From Bordetella genomosp. 13 (lineage in GTDB: Bacteria > Pseudomonadota > Gammaproteobacteria > Burkholderiales > Burkholderiaceae_B), in contig NZ_CP021111.1 in assembly GCF_002119665.1 (NCBI RefSeq), positions 3,658,001 through 3,722,000 on the forward strand: 64,000 nt of DNA. The letters are read 5' to 3'. The number at the start of each line of letters is the position of its first letter. Within the stretch, counting starts at the first letter, position 1. Shown one piece after another: positions 21,336 to 29,857 of the stretch. The notes beneath the pieces were generated by a model. That model was not told the DNA's origin. It did not search any database and worked only from the letters and a program-made list of their open reading frames with translations. The translations under genes were made by a program, and so were the position numbers.

Positions 21336-22310
21336 ATGAACACCAGACGCAGACTCATGCTGACGCTGGGCGGCCTCGCCTTGATGCGCCCAGCCCTTTC
21401 GATGTCCCAGGACCAGCAGGCCGGTACGGTGCGCCTGCTGGTGGGATTCCCACCGGGCGCCACCGGAGACCGGATCGCGCGCCTCGTTGCCCCGGCGCTG
21501 GCCGCGCGGCTGCAGGCCAGCGTGATCGTGGAGAACCGGTCCGGCGCGGGTGGGCAACTGGCCATCGCCCAGGCCAAGACCGGCCCGTCGGATGGCAGCA
21601 TGCTGCTGCAGACCATCGGCTCGTCCATGGTCATCTATCCCCACACCTATCGCAACCTTCCCTACGACCCGTTCCAGGACTTCGTGCCCATCGGAACCGT
21701 CGCCACGGCTCCGATCGCGTTCGTGCGGGCCGCGTCGGTGCCGGCCGACAGCGTGAAGGAGGTGGCAGGCCTGATCCGGCAGAATCCCAAGCTCGGGTTC
21801 TACGGCTCACCGGCGTCGGGCAGCGTGTTCCACTTCTCGGGTGTGCTGCTGCAGCGTGCGATGGGCAGCGACTTCACGCACGTGGCCTATCGCGGTTCGG
21901 CGCCTGCGCTGGCCGACGTGCTGTCGGGTCAAGTGCCGTTCGCATTCCTGACGCCCAGTGATATCCTGGACCACCACCGCGCCGGCAAGCTCAGGATCCT
22001 CGCCGTCACCGGCAAGGCTCGCGCGTCGCAGCTGCAGGACGTTCCAACGTTCGCCGAGGAAGGCTTTTCCAACCTCATGAACCAGGAATGGTTCTCGTAC
22101 TTCCTCACGCGCAATGCCGGCGCCGAAACCGTCGCGCGGTACCGGGCCGCGGTACGCGACGTGGTGGGCGACGAGAAGGTCCGGGCGGCGCTGTTGGCCG
22201 CGGGACTTGAGATCGGCGAGGGCGATGCCGCTGCCCTGGCAAGCACCATGAAGCGGGAATTCGACCAGTGGAAAGCGCTCGTCAATGAAATCGGGTTCGT
22301 CGCAGACTGA
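21336..22310 (+). CDS. Bug-family TTT periplasmic solute receptor
   Basis: 324 aa. The N-terminus MNTRRRLMLTLGGLALMRP is a signal sequence with a run of Arg. The mature core reads VRLLVGFPPGATGDRIARL and VIVENRSGAGGQLA, which are the Bug ligand-loop motifs. There are no membrane transporter genes nearby. It is divergent from the isonitrile hydratase-like gene across 178 bp and overlaps the start of the GlxA-type regulator by 26 bp, so receptor and regulator are co-expressed. The ligand is unknown. Confidence 0.88.
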   Translation: MNTRRRLMLTLGGLALMRPALSMSQDQQAGTVRLLVGFPPGATGDRIARLVAPALAARLQASVIVENRSGAGGQLAIAQAKTGPSDGSMLLQTIGSSMVIYPHTYRNLPYDPFQDFVPIGTVATAPIAFVRAASVPADSVKEVAGLIRQNPKLGFYGSPASGSVFHFSGVLLQRAMGSDFTHVAYRGSAPALADVLSGQVPFAFLTPSDILDHHRAGKLRILAVTGKARASQLQDVPTFAEEGFSNLMNQEWFSYFLTRNAGAETVARYRAAVRDVVGDEKVRAALLAAGLEIGEGDAAALASTMKREFDQWKALVNEIGFVAD

Positions 22311-23316
22311 ATCGACCGTCACGCGCATGCCGGCCAGCGGCACTCGCGAGATCGGCATCGTGGTTTTCAACGATGTCCTGCTCCTGGACGCCACCGGCCC
22401 GGCCGATGTGTTCACTCGCGCCAATCACCATTTGCGCCACCCGGGCGAGCCGGATCGCTATCGCGTCACGGCGGTGTCATCGTTCGGCGGGGAAATTTCC
22501 ACATCGTCCAGCCTGCGCCTGCAAAGCGCCGCGCTGCCATCCCCGGACATCTGCGCGTTCGACACGCTGATCGTCGCCGGCGGGCCCGGGGTGATGCAGG
22601 CCAAGCACGACCTCCAGCTGCGAAACTGGCTGCTGGCGGTCGAGCCGCGCGTACGGCGGCTGGGCTCCGTGTGCACCGGCGCCTATGTGCTGGCAGAGGC
22701 GGGCCTGCTCGAGGACAAGCCGGCGACCACGCATTGGCAGCACGTCCGGCATTTCTCTCAGCAGTATCCCGGCGTGCGCGTGGACACGGACGCTCTGATC
22801 TGCCGCGAAGGCAAGACGTTCACGGCGGCGGGCGCGGCCGCCGGCATCGACATGGCGCTGGGCCTGGTGGACGAGGATTTCGGCAGGGATCTGGCGCTCG
22901 CCATCGCCCGCGAACTCGTCATCTACCGCGTGCGCGCGCCCGGCCAGGGGCAACACAGCGCGGCATTGACGGCGTATGGCGGGTCTTCGGACCGCGTGCG
23001 CCGAGCCACCGACTTCATACTGTCGCGTCTGGAACACGGCGTCACGGTGGAGGAAGTCGCCGAGCACGTCTGCCTCAGCGCACGTCAACTGGCGCGCACC
23101 TTCAAGGAAGTCTTCGGCCTGTCGCCGAACCAGTACATACGCGCGGCCCAGGTGGACCTGGCCCGGGAATTGCTGTCGGGCACCAACCAGTCGATGGACA
23201 AGATCGCGCTGCGTTGCGGCTTCTCGGGCCGCCAGCAGATGGCGCGCGCGTTCGAACGGCGACTGGGCGTGTCGCCCACCGCGTTCCGTACGGATGGCGG
23301 CGGCGCCACGGTATAG
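22285..23316 (+). CDS. GlxA-type transcriptional regulator (DJ-1/PfpI + AraC HTH)
   Basis: 343 aa. Residues 20-200 form a DJ-1/PfpI-like domain with the conserved GSVCTGAYVLAEAGLL elbow. Residues 235-340 carry the paired AraC helix-turn-helices, including EEVAEHVCLSARQLARTF and KIALRCGFSGRQQMARAF. Such regulators usually activate nitrogen-compound catabolism. The start at 22285 overlaps the Bug gene; ATG 22327 (329 aa) is a credible alternative that avoids the overlap. It is likely to control the Bug gene and perhaps the isonitrile hydratase-like gene. Confidence 0.87.
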   Translation: MKSGSSQTESTVTRMPASGTREIGIVVFNDVLLLDATGPADVFTRANHHLRHPGEPDRYRVTAVSSFGGEISTSSSLRLQSAALPSPDICAFDTLIVAGGPGVMQAKHDLQLRNWLLAVEPRVRRLGSVCTGAYVLAEAGLLEDKPATTHWQHVRHFSQQYPGVRVDTDALICREGKTFTAAGAAAGIDMALGLVDEDFGRDLALAIARELVIYRVRAPGQGQHSAALTAYGGSSDRVRRATDFILSRLEHGVTVEEVAEHVCLSARQLARTFKEVFGLSPNQYIRAAQVDLARELLSGTNQSMDKIALRCGFSGRQQMARAFERRLGVSPTAFRTDGGGATV

Positions 23317-23328
23317 TCGGTTCCCCAG

Positions 23329-23961
23329 ATGCACCCTTCGCTTACCGATCGACGTCCCGGCATGAAGCATGCCCCCGCCCATACCGTCCGCGAGGACATC
23401 TACGGAATCGCGATCGGCGTGTTCTTCTGCGCCATCGGCATCACCATCCTGCACCGCGGCGGGATGGTCACCGGCGGCGTCGCGGGCATATCGCTGCTGG
23501 CGTCGCTGTTCACGCAGCAACCCGTGGGTACGCTGGTGTGGATCATGAACGCACCGTTCATCGTCTTCGCCTTCGCGGCGATGGGACGCGCATTCGGCCT
23601 GAAGACGCTGGCTGTCACAGCAGTGCTCGGCACGAGCATCGACCTGCTCGGCGCGGCGCTGGTCGTGTCCGATATCAGCCCCGCCTTCTCCGCGCTGGGC
23701 GGCGGCACGCTGCTGGGCACGGGCATTCTGTTTCTTGCTCGCCACAACGCGTCGCTGGGCGGCACGGGCGTGGTGGTGCTGTGGCTGCAGAAGCGCCATG
23801 GCTTCAATGCCGGAATGGGACAGCTATTGTTCGATGCCGTGCTGTTCGCCATTGCCGCGGCCTTGCTGCCCTGGCCGACCGTGGCGTGGTCGCTCGGCGG
23901 GGCCCTGGCGATGAACGCCATGGTCATCGTCTGGCACAAGCCAGGGCGGTATTACGGCTGA
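23329..23961 (+). CDS. YitT family membrane protein
   Basis: 210 aa with about five or six hydrophobic segments starting near residue 25 (YGIAIGVFFCAIGITIL). The motif HRGGMVTGGVAGIS followed by helices and LARHNASLGGTGVVVLWLQ is typical of the YitT/DUF161 family, which has no settled function. Here the C-terminal soluble domain of long YitT proteins is missing. ATG 23362 (MKHAPAH) is an equally good start, since neither has a clear ribosome site. It ends 5 bp from the convergent M24 peptidase stop. Confidence 0.8.
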   Translation: MHPSLTDRRPGMKHAPAHTVREDIYGIAIGVFFCAIGITILHRGGMVTGGVAGISLLASLFTQQPVGTLVWIMNAPFIVFAFAAMGRAFGLKTLAVTAVLGTSIDLLGAALVVSDISPAFSALGGGTLLGTGILFLARHNASLGGTGVVVLWLQKRHGFNAGMGQLLFDAVLFAIAAALLPWPTVAWSLGGALAMNAMVIVWHKPGRYYG

Positions 23962-23966
23962 ACGTG

Positions 23967-25775
23967 CTACGCGGCGGCGTGCCGGGCCAGGGGCTCGGTG
24001 TACTTCGTCAGCCACGCCAGCGCCTCGCCCTCCACCAGCGGCGCCACGCGATGGCGAACCGTGCGGTGATAGTCGTCGAGCCAGGCGATCTCCCTGGCGT
24101 CCAGCAAGGACACGTCGATGCAGCGCCGGTCGATCGGGCACAGCGTCAGCGTCTCGAAGCACAGGAACTCGCCGAACTCGCTTTCCAGCCAGGTGCGGTT
24201 GGCCACCAGGTTCTCGATGCGCACGCCCCAGCGGCCCGGCCGGTACAGGCCCGGTTCGTTGGAGGTGATCATGCCCGGCTCCATGGCCGTGTGCGGGCCG
24301 GGCGCGGCGCGATACGAGATGACCTGCGGGCCTTCATGCACGTTCAGGAAGTAGCCCACGCCGTGGCCCGTGCCGTGGCCGTATTCGCCGCCGGTCGCCC
24401 AGATGGGCGCACGGGCGATGGCGTCGAGCATGGGCGAGGCGACGCCGCGCGGGAACGAGGCCAGCGACAGCGCGATCATGCCCTTCAGCACCCGGGTGAA
24501 GTCGGCCTTCTGGTCGGCGCTGGGCGTGCCCACCGCCACCACGCGCGTGATGTCGGTGGTGCCGCCGTGATACTGCCCGCCGGAATCGATCAGCAGCAGG
24601 CCGTCGCCCTCGATGAGCGAATGCGATTCGGGCGTGGCGCGGTAGTGGGGCATGGCGCCGTTGGCATTGAAGCCGGCAATGGTGGCGAAGCTGGGGCAGA
24701 CATAGCCGGGACGCCGCGCGCGGGCCTCGGTGATGCGTTCGTCGATGGTCAGTTCGGTGATGGCCTCGCTGCCCTGCGCGCTTTCGAACCAGGCGAAGAA
24801 CTCGCACAGCGCGGCGCCGTCCTGCTCCATGGCGGCGCGCACGTGGACCAGTTCGGCCTCGCTCTTGCGCGACTTGAACAGCGTGGAAGGATTGATGGCC
24901 TCGACGCGCGGCACCGCGGGGTCCATCAGGCGGAACACGCCGCACGTGACGCGCGCGGGATCGATCAGCAGGGTCTGGTCGCGCTCGAGCGAGCCCAGGG
25001 CCTCGGCCGCCAGCTCGTACGACAGCACGTCGATGCCATCGGCCGCCAGCGCGGCACGCAGGGCATTGGGAACCTTGCCCGCGCCGACGAACAGCGTCGC
25101 GTGATCGTGCGCGATCAGCGCATGCGCCAGGAACACCGGGTTGTAGTCGACGTCTGCGCCGCGCAGGTTGAAGATCCACGCGATGTCGTCCACCGTGCTG
25201 ACGAGGTGCGCATCGGCGCCATGCCGGTCCATCGCCTCGCGCACGCGAGCCAGGCGTTCGGCGCGCGATTCGGTGGCGTGCGGCGGCTGGTGCTCGTAGA
25301 CCGGCGCCGTGGGCAGGCCGGGCCGGTCGACCCAGATCTCATCGAGCAGGTCGGCCTCGATGTCGAGCTCGATGCCGGCCGGCGCCAATGCGCCCAGCAG
25401 CGCGCGCCAGGCCGCCAGGCCCAGCACCTGCCCGTCTACGCCCACCCGCGCGCCAGCGCGCAGGTTCGCCGCCAGCCAGGCGACGTGTCCGGGCTGGTTG
25501 GCCGCGGCGATCTTCATCAGCGCGATGCCGGTGTCCGCCAGTTGCGCCTCGGCCTGCACCCAATAGCGGCTGTCGACCCACAGCCCCGCGAAGCCGGCCG
25601 TGACGACCAGCGTGGCCACCGACCCCGTGAAGCCCGACAGCCAGCGCCTGCCCTGCCAGCGCTCGGGCAGGTACTCGGACAGATGCGGGTCGGCGGATGG
25701 CACGATGCAGGCATCGAGCCCGCGGCGGCGCATGGCCTGGCGCAGATCGGCAATACGGGTCGGTATGGATGACAT
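23967..25775 (-). CDS. Xaa-Pro aminopeptidase (M24 family, three-domain form)
   Basis: 602 aa, the length of the eukaryote-like XPNPEP subtype with two creatinase-like N-terminal domains (1-300) and a C-terminal pita-bread catalytic domain. Metal ligands are visible: the two Asp in LIDSGGQYHGGTTDITR, His in GHGTGHGVG, Glu in SNEPGLY and Glu in VRIENL. It removes an N-terminal residue before proline. It lies 7 bp after the M55 peptidase, last of three consecutive peptidase genes, so proline-containing di- and tripeptides can be finished in the same pathway. Confidence 0.9.
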   Translation of the reverse strand: MSSIPTRIADLRQAMRRRGLDACIVPSADPHLSEYLPERWQGRRWLSGFTGSVATLVVTAGFAGLWVDSRYWVQAEAQLADTGIALMKIAAANQPGHVAWLAANLRAGARVGVDGQVLGLAAWRALLGALAPAGIELDIEADLLDEIWVDRPGLPTAPVYEHQPPHATESRAERLARVREAMDRHGADAHLVSTVDDIAWIFNLRGADVDYNPVFLAHALIAHDHATLFVGAGKVPNALRAALAADGIDVLSYELAAEALGSLERDQTLLIDPARVTCGVFRLMDPAVPRVEAINPSTLFKSRKSEAELVHVRAAMEQDGAALCEFFAWFESAQGSEAITELTIDERITEARARRPGYVCPSFATIAGFNANGAMPHYRATPESHSLIEGDGLLLIDSGGQYHGGTTDITRVVAVGTPSADQKADFTRVLKGMIALSLASFPRGVASPMLDAIARAPIWATGGEYGHGTGHGVGYFLNVHEGPQVISYRAAPGPHTAMEPGMITSNEPGLYRPGRWGVRIENLVANRTWLESEFGEFLCFETLTLCPIDRRCIDVSLLDAREIAWLDDYHRTVRHRVAPLVEGEALAWLTKYTEPLARHAAA

Positions 25776-25782
25776 GGGATCC

Positions 25783-26601
25783 TCAGCGCAACATGAAGGA
25801 CATGGCCGCCAGGCTGTTGAGCATGCGGATCGCGGCCTGCACGCTGTCGGCGGTGAAGCGCAGCGTGACGCCGTCGACGCGCTCGAGCGTCGGCCAGGTG
25901 CAGAACAGGTCGGCCAGCGCCGAACTCTGGGTCTGCAACCGGCATTCTATCGGGCCCGGGATGCGGAAAGGAGCGACGCGCCCGATGTCCCTGATGGCGG
26001 CCTGCGCCGCCTCGGCGATGGCGCCCCGCGCGGCGGCCGGCGACAGCGTGATGCCGCTGCCCTGCCCGTGCGCCACCTTGGTCTGCACCCAGTGCGCGCC
26101 CGGAAACAGCGACCGGGTTTCGGCGATGAACACGTCGTCGCCCGTGCCCAGCACGACCGGCACGCCGAGCTCGCCCGCGAGCGCGCCGTACAGGCCCGCC
26201 TCGCCCAGTTCCATGCCGTTGAAGAACACGCGCGCGAAGGCGAAGCTGTTGATGGTGTGCGCCAGCACGCCGCGGCCCTGGGCGCGGCTGTGGTAGCCGA
26301 TCATGAAGACCGCGTCGCACGGTTCCTCCAGGCCGCCCATCATGCCCAGGTAGCGCGGCTTGCCCAGCACCAGGCGCGCGCGCTCGTCCAGCTGGTCGGG
26401 CAGCAGATTGCGGAAACCGCCGTGCGAATCGTTCACCAGCACTTCGGTCGCGCCACCGGCGTAGGCGCCCTGCACCGCGGCGTTGGCCTCGGCGGTCATC
26501 CAGGCGCGGGCACGTTCATACTCGCCATTGCCCGGGCGCACCTGCTCGGCGTGGAATACGCCGGCCACGCCTTCGATGTCAGTGGAAATCAGGATTTTCA
26601 T
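25783..26601 (-). CDS. M55 family D-aminopeptidase (DppA-like)
   Basis: 272 aa. The diagnostic motif STDIEGVAGV (Asp8, Glu10) is near the N-terminus, followed by NDSHGG and IGYHSR, giving the His ligands of the self-compartmentalising zinc enzyme. The B. subtilis homologue cleaves N-terminal D-amino acids (D-Ala, Gly) and sits in a dipeptide transport operon. Here it lies 33 bp after the P1 peptidase and 7 bp before the M24 peptidase. A role in degrading D-residue peptides such as those from peptidoglycan is a reasonable inference. Confidence 0.9.
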   Translation of the reverse strand: MKILISTDIEGVAGVFHAEQVRPGNGEYERARAWMTAEANAAVQGAYAGGATEVLVNDSHGGFRNLLPDQLDERARLVLGKPRYLGMMGGLEEPCDAVFMIGYHSRAQGRGVLAHTINSFAFARVFFNGMELGEAGLYGALAGELGVPVVLGTGDDVFIAETRSLFPGAHWVQTKVAHGQGSGITLSPAAARGAIAEAAQAAIRDIGRVAPFRIPGPIECRLQTQSSALADLFCTWPTLERVDGVTLRFTADSVQAAIRMLNSLAAMSFMLR

Positions 26602-26634
26602 GATGGATACGGCAGAAAGGAAAATGTCGAAGAA

Positions 26635-27747
26635 TCACAGCTGCGTGTCGGCCAGCCAGCGCCGCCATTCCGGCGCGGCCTCGACGATGGCGCGCCGCAC
26701 ATGCCCATCGCGCCCGGCCACGGTTTCGGCGCGCCACAGCGCAGCCACGATGGCCTGCTCGCAGGCCTCGGCGGCGGCCTCGAACAGCCGGTCGATGCGC
26801 GTCTCGTGCAGCATGGCCACCGAGGGCATGCCCCGCTCGGCCAGATGAGGCACGGTATACGCCGTGCTGAAGGCCAGCGCGATATCGCCGCTGCCGTGAC
26901 CGAACACCGACCCGGTACGCGCCAGGCCCGCGCCGGCCCGCAGCGACAGGCGGCGCAGCTGGCGCGAGTCCAGCGGCGCGTCGGTGGCCACCAGCAGGAT
27001 GATCGAGCCCTTCTCCGGTTCGACCGGAGTGGCGGGCGCCGCAGCCGCAGCCGAGGCCGGCGCGGCATCCTGCCGGTCCATGCGTTCGGCCAGCAACCGG
27101 CCGAACGGGCGTCCGGCCACGATCAGGTTGGGCAGCCGGCCGAAGTTCGCCAGCACCAGCGCGCCCACGGTGTAGCGCAGGCCGGGCTGCACCTCGGCCA
27201 CGCGCGAGGCCGAGCCGATGCCGCCCTTGAAGGAAAAGCACGACATCCCGCGCCCCGCCCCCACCGAGCCCTGCTCGAACCCGGCGGCAGCGCCCTCGTA
27301 TGCCTGCCGGTAGTGCGCCTCGGTCAATGCCAGGGCCTGGATGTCGTTCAGGTAGCCGTCGTTGCATTCGAACACCAGCGGGTTCACCGTGGGCAGCTCC
27401 CGGCCGATGCCGGGATTGGCGGCCACGGCATTGCGGATCTGCCCATTGGCGACCGTGCCCACGCCGAAGGTGTTGGTGAGCGCGATGTCGGTCTCCAGCA
27501 CGCCCAGCTCGGCCACCTGGACGAGGCCAATACTCTTGCCGAAGCCGTTGAGCACCGTGGCCGCCGCGGGGACCTTGTCGCGATAGGGGTCGCCGCCGTG
27601 CGGCCGCACCACGGTCACGCCGGTCTGCAAGGGGCCGTCGGCGAGCGTGCAATGGCCGACCGTGACGCCGGGCACGTCGCTGATCGCGTCTCGCGGACCG
27701 GCGGGCAGCGCGCCGATGCGCGGCTGAATGGCGGAGGTTTCCTGCAT
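26635..27747 (-). CDS. P1 family peptidase (DmpA/BapA-like N-terminal nucleophile hydrolase)
   Basis: 370 aa. Self-cleavage is expected between Gly247 and Ser248 in KGSIILLVATDAPL; Ser248 would be the freed nucleophile and Asn201 (LANFGRL) matches the conserved Asn. A Pro/Ala-rich linker (about 226-246) precedes the cut site. Family members are L-aminopeptidase/D-esterases (DmpA) or beta-peptidyl aminopeptidases (BapA). The ATG at 27747 is the first Met after the upstream terminator. It heads the three-peptidase set behind the gsi transporter genes. Confidence 0.9.
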   Translation of the reverse strand: MQETSAIQPRIGALPAGPRDAISDVPGVTVGHCTLADGPLQTGVTVVRPHGGDPYRDKVPAAATVLNGFGKSIGLVQVAELGVLETDIALTNTFGVGTVANGQIRNAVAANPGIGRELPTVNPLVFECNDGYLNDIQALALTEAHYRQAYEGAAAGFEQGSVGAGRGMSCFSFKGGIGSASRVAEVQPGLRYTVGALVLANFGRLPNLIVAGRPFGRLLAERMDRQDAAPASAAAAAPATPVEPEKGSIILLVATDAPLDSRQLRRLSLRAGAGLARTGSVFGHGSGDIALAFSTAYTVPHLAERGMPSVAMLHETRIDRLFEAAAEACEQAIVAALWRAETVAGRDGHVRRAIVEAAPEWRRWLADTQL

Positions 27748-27780
27748 GGTGCGTCCGTGCCGGGGCACGGCCTCTTCTGT

Positions 27781-27819
27781 ACTGAAAAAGAACCGGCCGG
27801 CCCCACCGGGGCCGGCCGG
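27781..27819 (-). terminator. strong intrinsic terminator between gsiD and the peptidase genes
   Basis: On the minus strand a perfect 12-bp stem (CCGGCCGGCCCC pairing with GGGGCCGGCCGG at 27793-27804/27808-27819, loop of three) is followed by TTCTTTTTC. It is placed to end the rpiR-iaaA-gsiABCD transcript about 50 bp after gsiD. The downstream peptidases would then need read-through or a promoter between 27747 and 27781. Confidence 0.87.
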
Positions 27820-27871
27820 CAGCGTGATTGCCGCGGGACGGCGCGCGCCATGCGGCGCGGCTGCGGCCCGC

Positions 27872-28807
27872 TTACTTGCGATCGATCTTCGGATCCAGCG
27901 CGTCGCGCAGGCCGTCACCCAGCAGGTTGAAGGCCAGCACGGTCAGGAAGATCGCCAGCGCCGGGAAGATCGCCACGTGCGGCGCCAGGACCATGTCGGC
28001 GCGCGCCTCGTTCAGCATGGCGCCCCACTCGGGAGTGGGCGGCTGCGCGCCCATGCCCAGGAACGACAGGCTGGCCGCCGTGATGATGGAAGTGCCGATG
28101 CGCATGGTGCCATACACCACGATGGGCGAGATGGTGCCGGGCAGGATGTGGCGCATGATGATGGTCCAGTCGGACGCGCCCACGCTGCGCACGGCCTCGA
28201 CGTAGGTCATCTGCTTGATGGCCAGCGTGTTGCCGCGCACCAGGCGGGCGAAGGCCGGCACGCTGAACACTGCCACGGCCACGATCACGTTGACCATGCT
28301 GGAACCCAGGATGGCCACCACGCCGATCGCCAGGAGCATGCCCGGGAAGGCCAGCAGCACGTCCGAGATGCGCATGGTGATGCGCTCCCACCAGCCCTGG
28401 TAGTAGCCGGCCATCAGGCCCATGAACGTGCCCACGACGGCGCCCAGCGCCACCGACAGGAAGCCGGCGGCCAGCGAGATGCGCGCGCCCATCAGCACGC
28501 GGCTGAAGATGTCGCGGCCCAGCGAGTCCACGCCGAACCAGTGCGTCCACGACGGCGTCGCGTTGATCGCGTCATAGTCGAAGAAGTTCTCGGCGTCGAA
28601 CGGCACGATCCACGGCGCCACCACCGCGGCCAGCACCAGCAGCAGCACGAAGGCGCCGGCGCCCAGCGCCAGCTTCTGCTTGCGGAACTTGCGCCAGAAC
28701 TCCGTGGCGGGGGTGCGTACGGCGGCCTGCGCCTGCACGGCCGGAGCCATGCCCGGACCGCCGGCGGCGGCGTCGGTGGTGGCCGAGGCGGTTTCGATAT
28801 TGCTCAT
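27872..28807 (-). CDS. gsiD: peptide/glutathione ABC transporter permease (GsiD/DppC type)
   Basis: 311 aa. A long Ala/Pro-rich cytoplasmic N-terminus (about 1-45) precedes six membrane segments. The periplasmic [19 protein letters not shown] motif and the EAA loop ([19 protein letters not shown]) are typical of DppC-like permeases. The start at 28807 follows gsiC by 7 bp. It pairs with GsiC to form the channel. Naming as gsi rests on the neighbouring iaaA and the fused GsiA; dpp-type naming would also be acceptable. Confidence 0.87.
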   Translation of the reverse strand: MSNIETASATTDAAAGGPGMAPAVQAQAAVRTPATEFWRKFRKQKLALGAGAFVLLLVLAAVVAPWIVPFDAENFFDYDAINATPSWTHWFGVDSLGRDIFSRVLMGARISLAAGFLSVALGAVVGTFMGLMAGYYQGWWERITMRISDVLLAFPGMLLAIGVVAILGSSMVNVIVAVAVFSVPAFARLVRGNTLAIKQMTYVEAVRSVGASDWTIIMRHILPGTISPIVVYGTMRIGTSIITAASLSFLGMGAQPPTPEWGAMLNEARADMVLAPHVAIFPALAIFLTVLAFNLLGDGLRDALDPKIDRK

Positions 28808-28814
28808 GCCGCCC

Positions 28815-29735
28815 TCACTTGTAGCGAATGCTGGGATTGATGACGCCATACAGCACGTCGACAATCAGGTTGATCAGGATGAATTCCAGCGAGAACAGCA
28901 GCACCAGGCCCTGGATCACGGGATAGTCGCGCTGGGTCACCGCGTCGACCAGCAGCCGGCCCAGGCCGGGCCAGTTGAACACGGTCTCGACCACGATCGA
29001 GCCGCCCAGCAGAAAGCCGAACTGCAGGCCCATCATGGTGACCACCGGGATCAGCGCGTTGCGCAGCGTGTGCTTGGTCACCACCACCCGTTCGGACAGG
29101 CCCTTGGCGCGCGCGGTGCGCACGAAGTCTTCCTGGATGACCTCGACGAACGAGGCGCGGGTGAAGCGCGCCATCACGGCGGCCACCGCCGCGCCCAGCG
29201 TAATGGACGGCAGGATGTAGTGCTGCCAGGTGGATGCCCCCACGGTGGGCAGCCAGCCGAGATTCACCGAGAAGATCTGCATCAGCACCATGCCCAGCGC
29301 GAACGCCGGGAACGAGATGCCGGACACCGCCAGCGTCATGCCCAGGCGGTCGGGCCATTTATTGCGCCACACGGCCGACACGATGCCGATGATCATGCCG
29401 AACACCACGGACCAGACCATGCTGGCCAGGGTCAGCCACAGGGTGGGCATGAAACGGTCGGCGATCTCGGTGGCCACGGGGCGCTTGCTGCGCAGCGAGG
29501 TGCCCAGGTCGCCCTGCAGCATGTGGCTGAAGTAGCGCACGAATTGCTGCGGCAGCGGCAGGTCCAGGCCCAGTTCCTTGCGGACCAGCTCGACCGTGGC
29601 CTGGTCGGCTTCCTGTCCGGCGGCCAGCCGCGCGGGATCGCCCGGCAGCATGTGCACGAAGAGGAACACGACCACCGCCACCAGCAGCAGCGTGGGGATC
29701 ATGCCCAGGAGGCGTTTGACGATGTAGGTGAACAT
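28815..29735 (-). CDS. gsiC: peptide/glutathione ABC transporter permease (GsiC/DppB type)
   Basis: 306 aa with the DppB N-terminal helix ([21 protein letters not shown]), the GDPARL segment and the EAA loop [20 protein letters not shown] near residue 210. It is the first of the two permeases, encoded 122 bp after the receptor gene. That gap contains a stable hairpin and the genes are otherwise tightly packed. Confidence 0.88.
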   Translation of the reverse strand: MFTYIVKRLLGMIPTLLLVAVVVFLFVHMLPGDPARLAAGQEADQATVELVRKELGLDLPLPQQFVRYFSHMLQGDLGTSLRSKRPVATEIADRFMPTLWLTLASMVWSVVFGMIIGIVSAVWRNKWPDRLGMTLAVSGISFPAFALGMVLMQIFSVNLGWLPTVGASTWQHYILPSITLGAAVAAVMARFTRASFVEVIQEDFVRTARAKGLSERVVVTKHTLRNALIPVVTMMGLQFGFLLGGSIVVETVFNWPGLGRLLVDAVTQRDYPVIQGLVLLFSLEFILINLIVDVLYGVINPSIRYK

Positions 29736-29817
29736 TGAGAATTCCTGCGGCGCCGGCTGCCAGGACAGTCCCTGCGGCCGGCGCGGCGTATCGCGTTTTA
29801 CTGCCCGCGGGTTTGTC

Positions 29818-29843
29818 GCCCGCGAGTTTCACGACTCGCGGGC
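29818..29843 (-). other. hairpin between receptor and permease genes
   Basis: GCCCGCGAGT (29818-29827) and ACTCGCGGGC (29834-29843) form a perfect 10-bp stem with a TTCACG loop. More copies of the CGCGGGTT element flank it (29806-29813 and 29850-29857). There is no T-tract. In many ABC operons a hairpin here protects the receptor mRNA from 3' decay so that more receptor than permease is made. Confidence 0.65.
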
Positions 29844-29857
29844 TCGAGGCTCGCGGG

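Noticed and set aside
22671-25772. Long plus-strand open frame of over 1000 codons across several genes
   Set aside because: It crosses the GlxA regulator, the YitT gene and the M24 peptidase in other frames or strands; GC-rich sequence gives such spurious frames.
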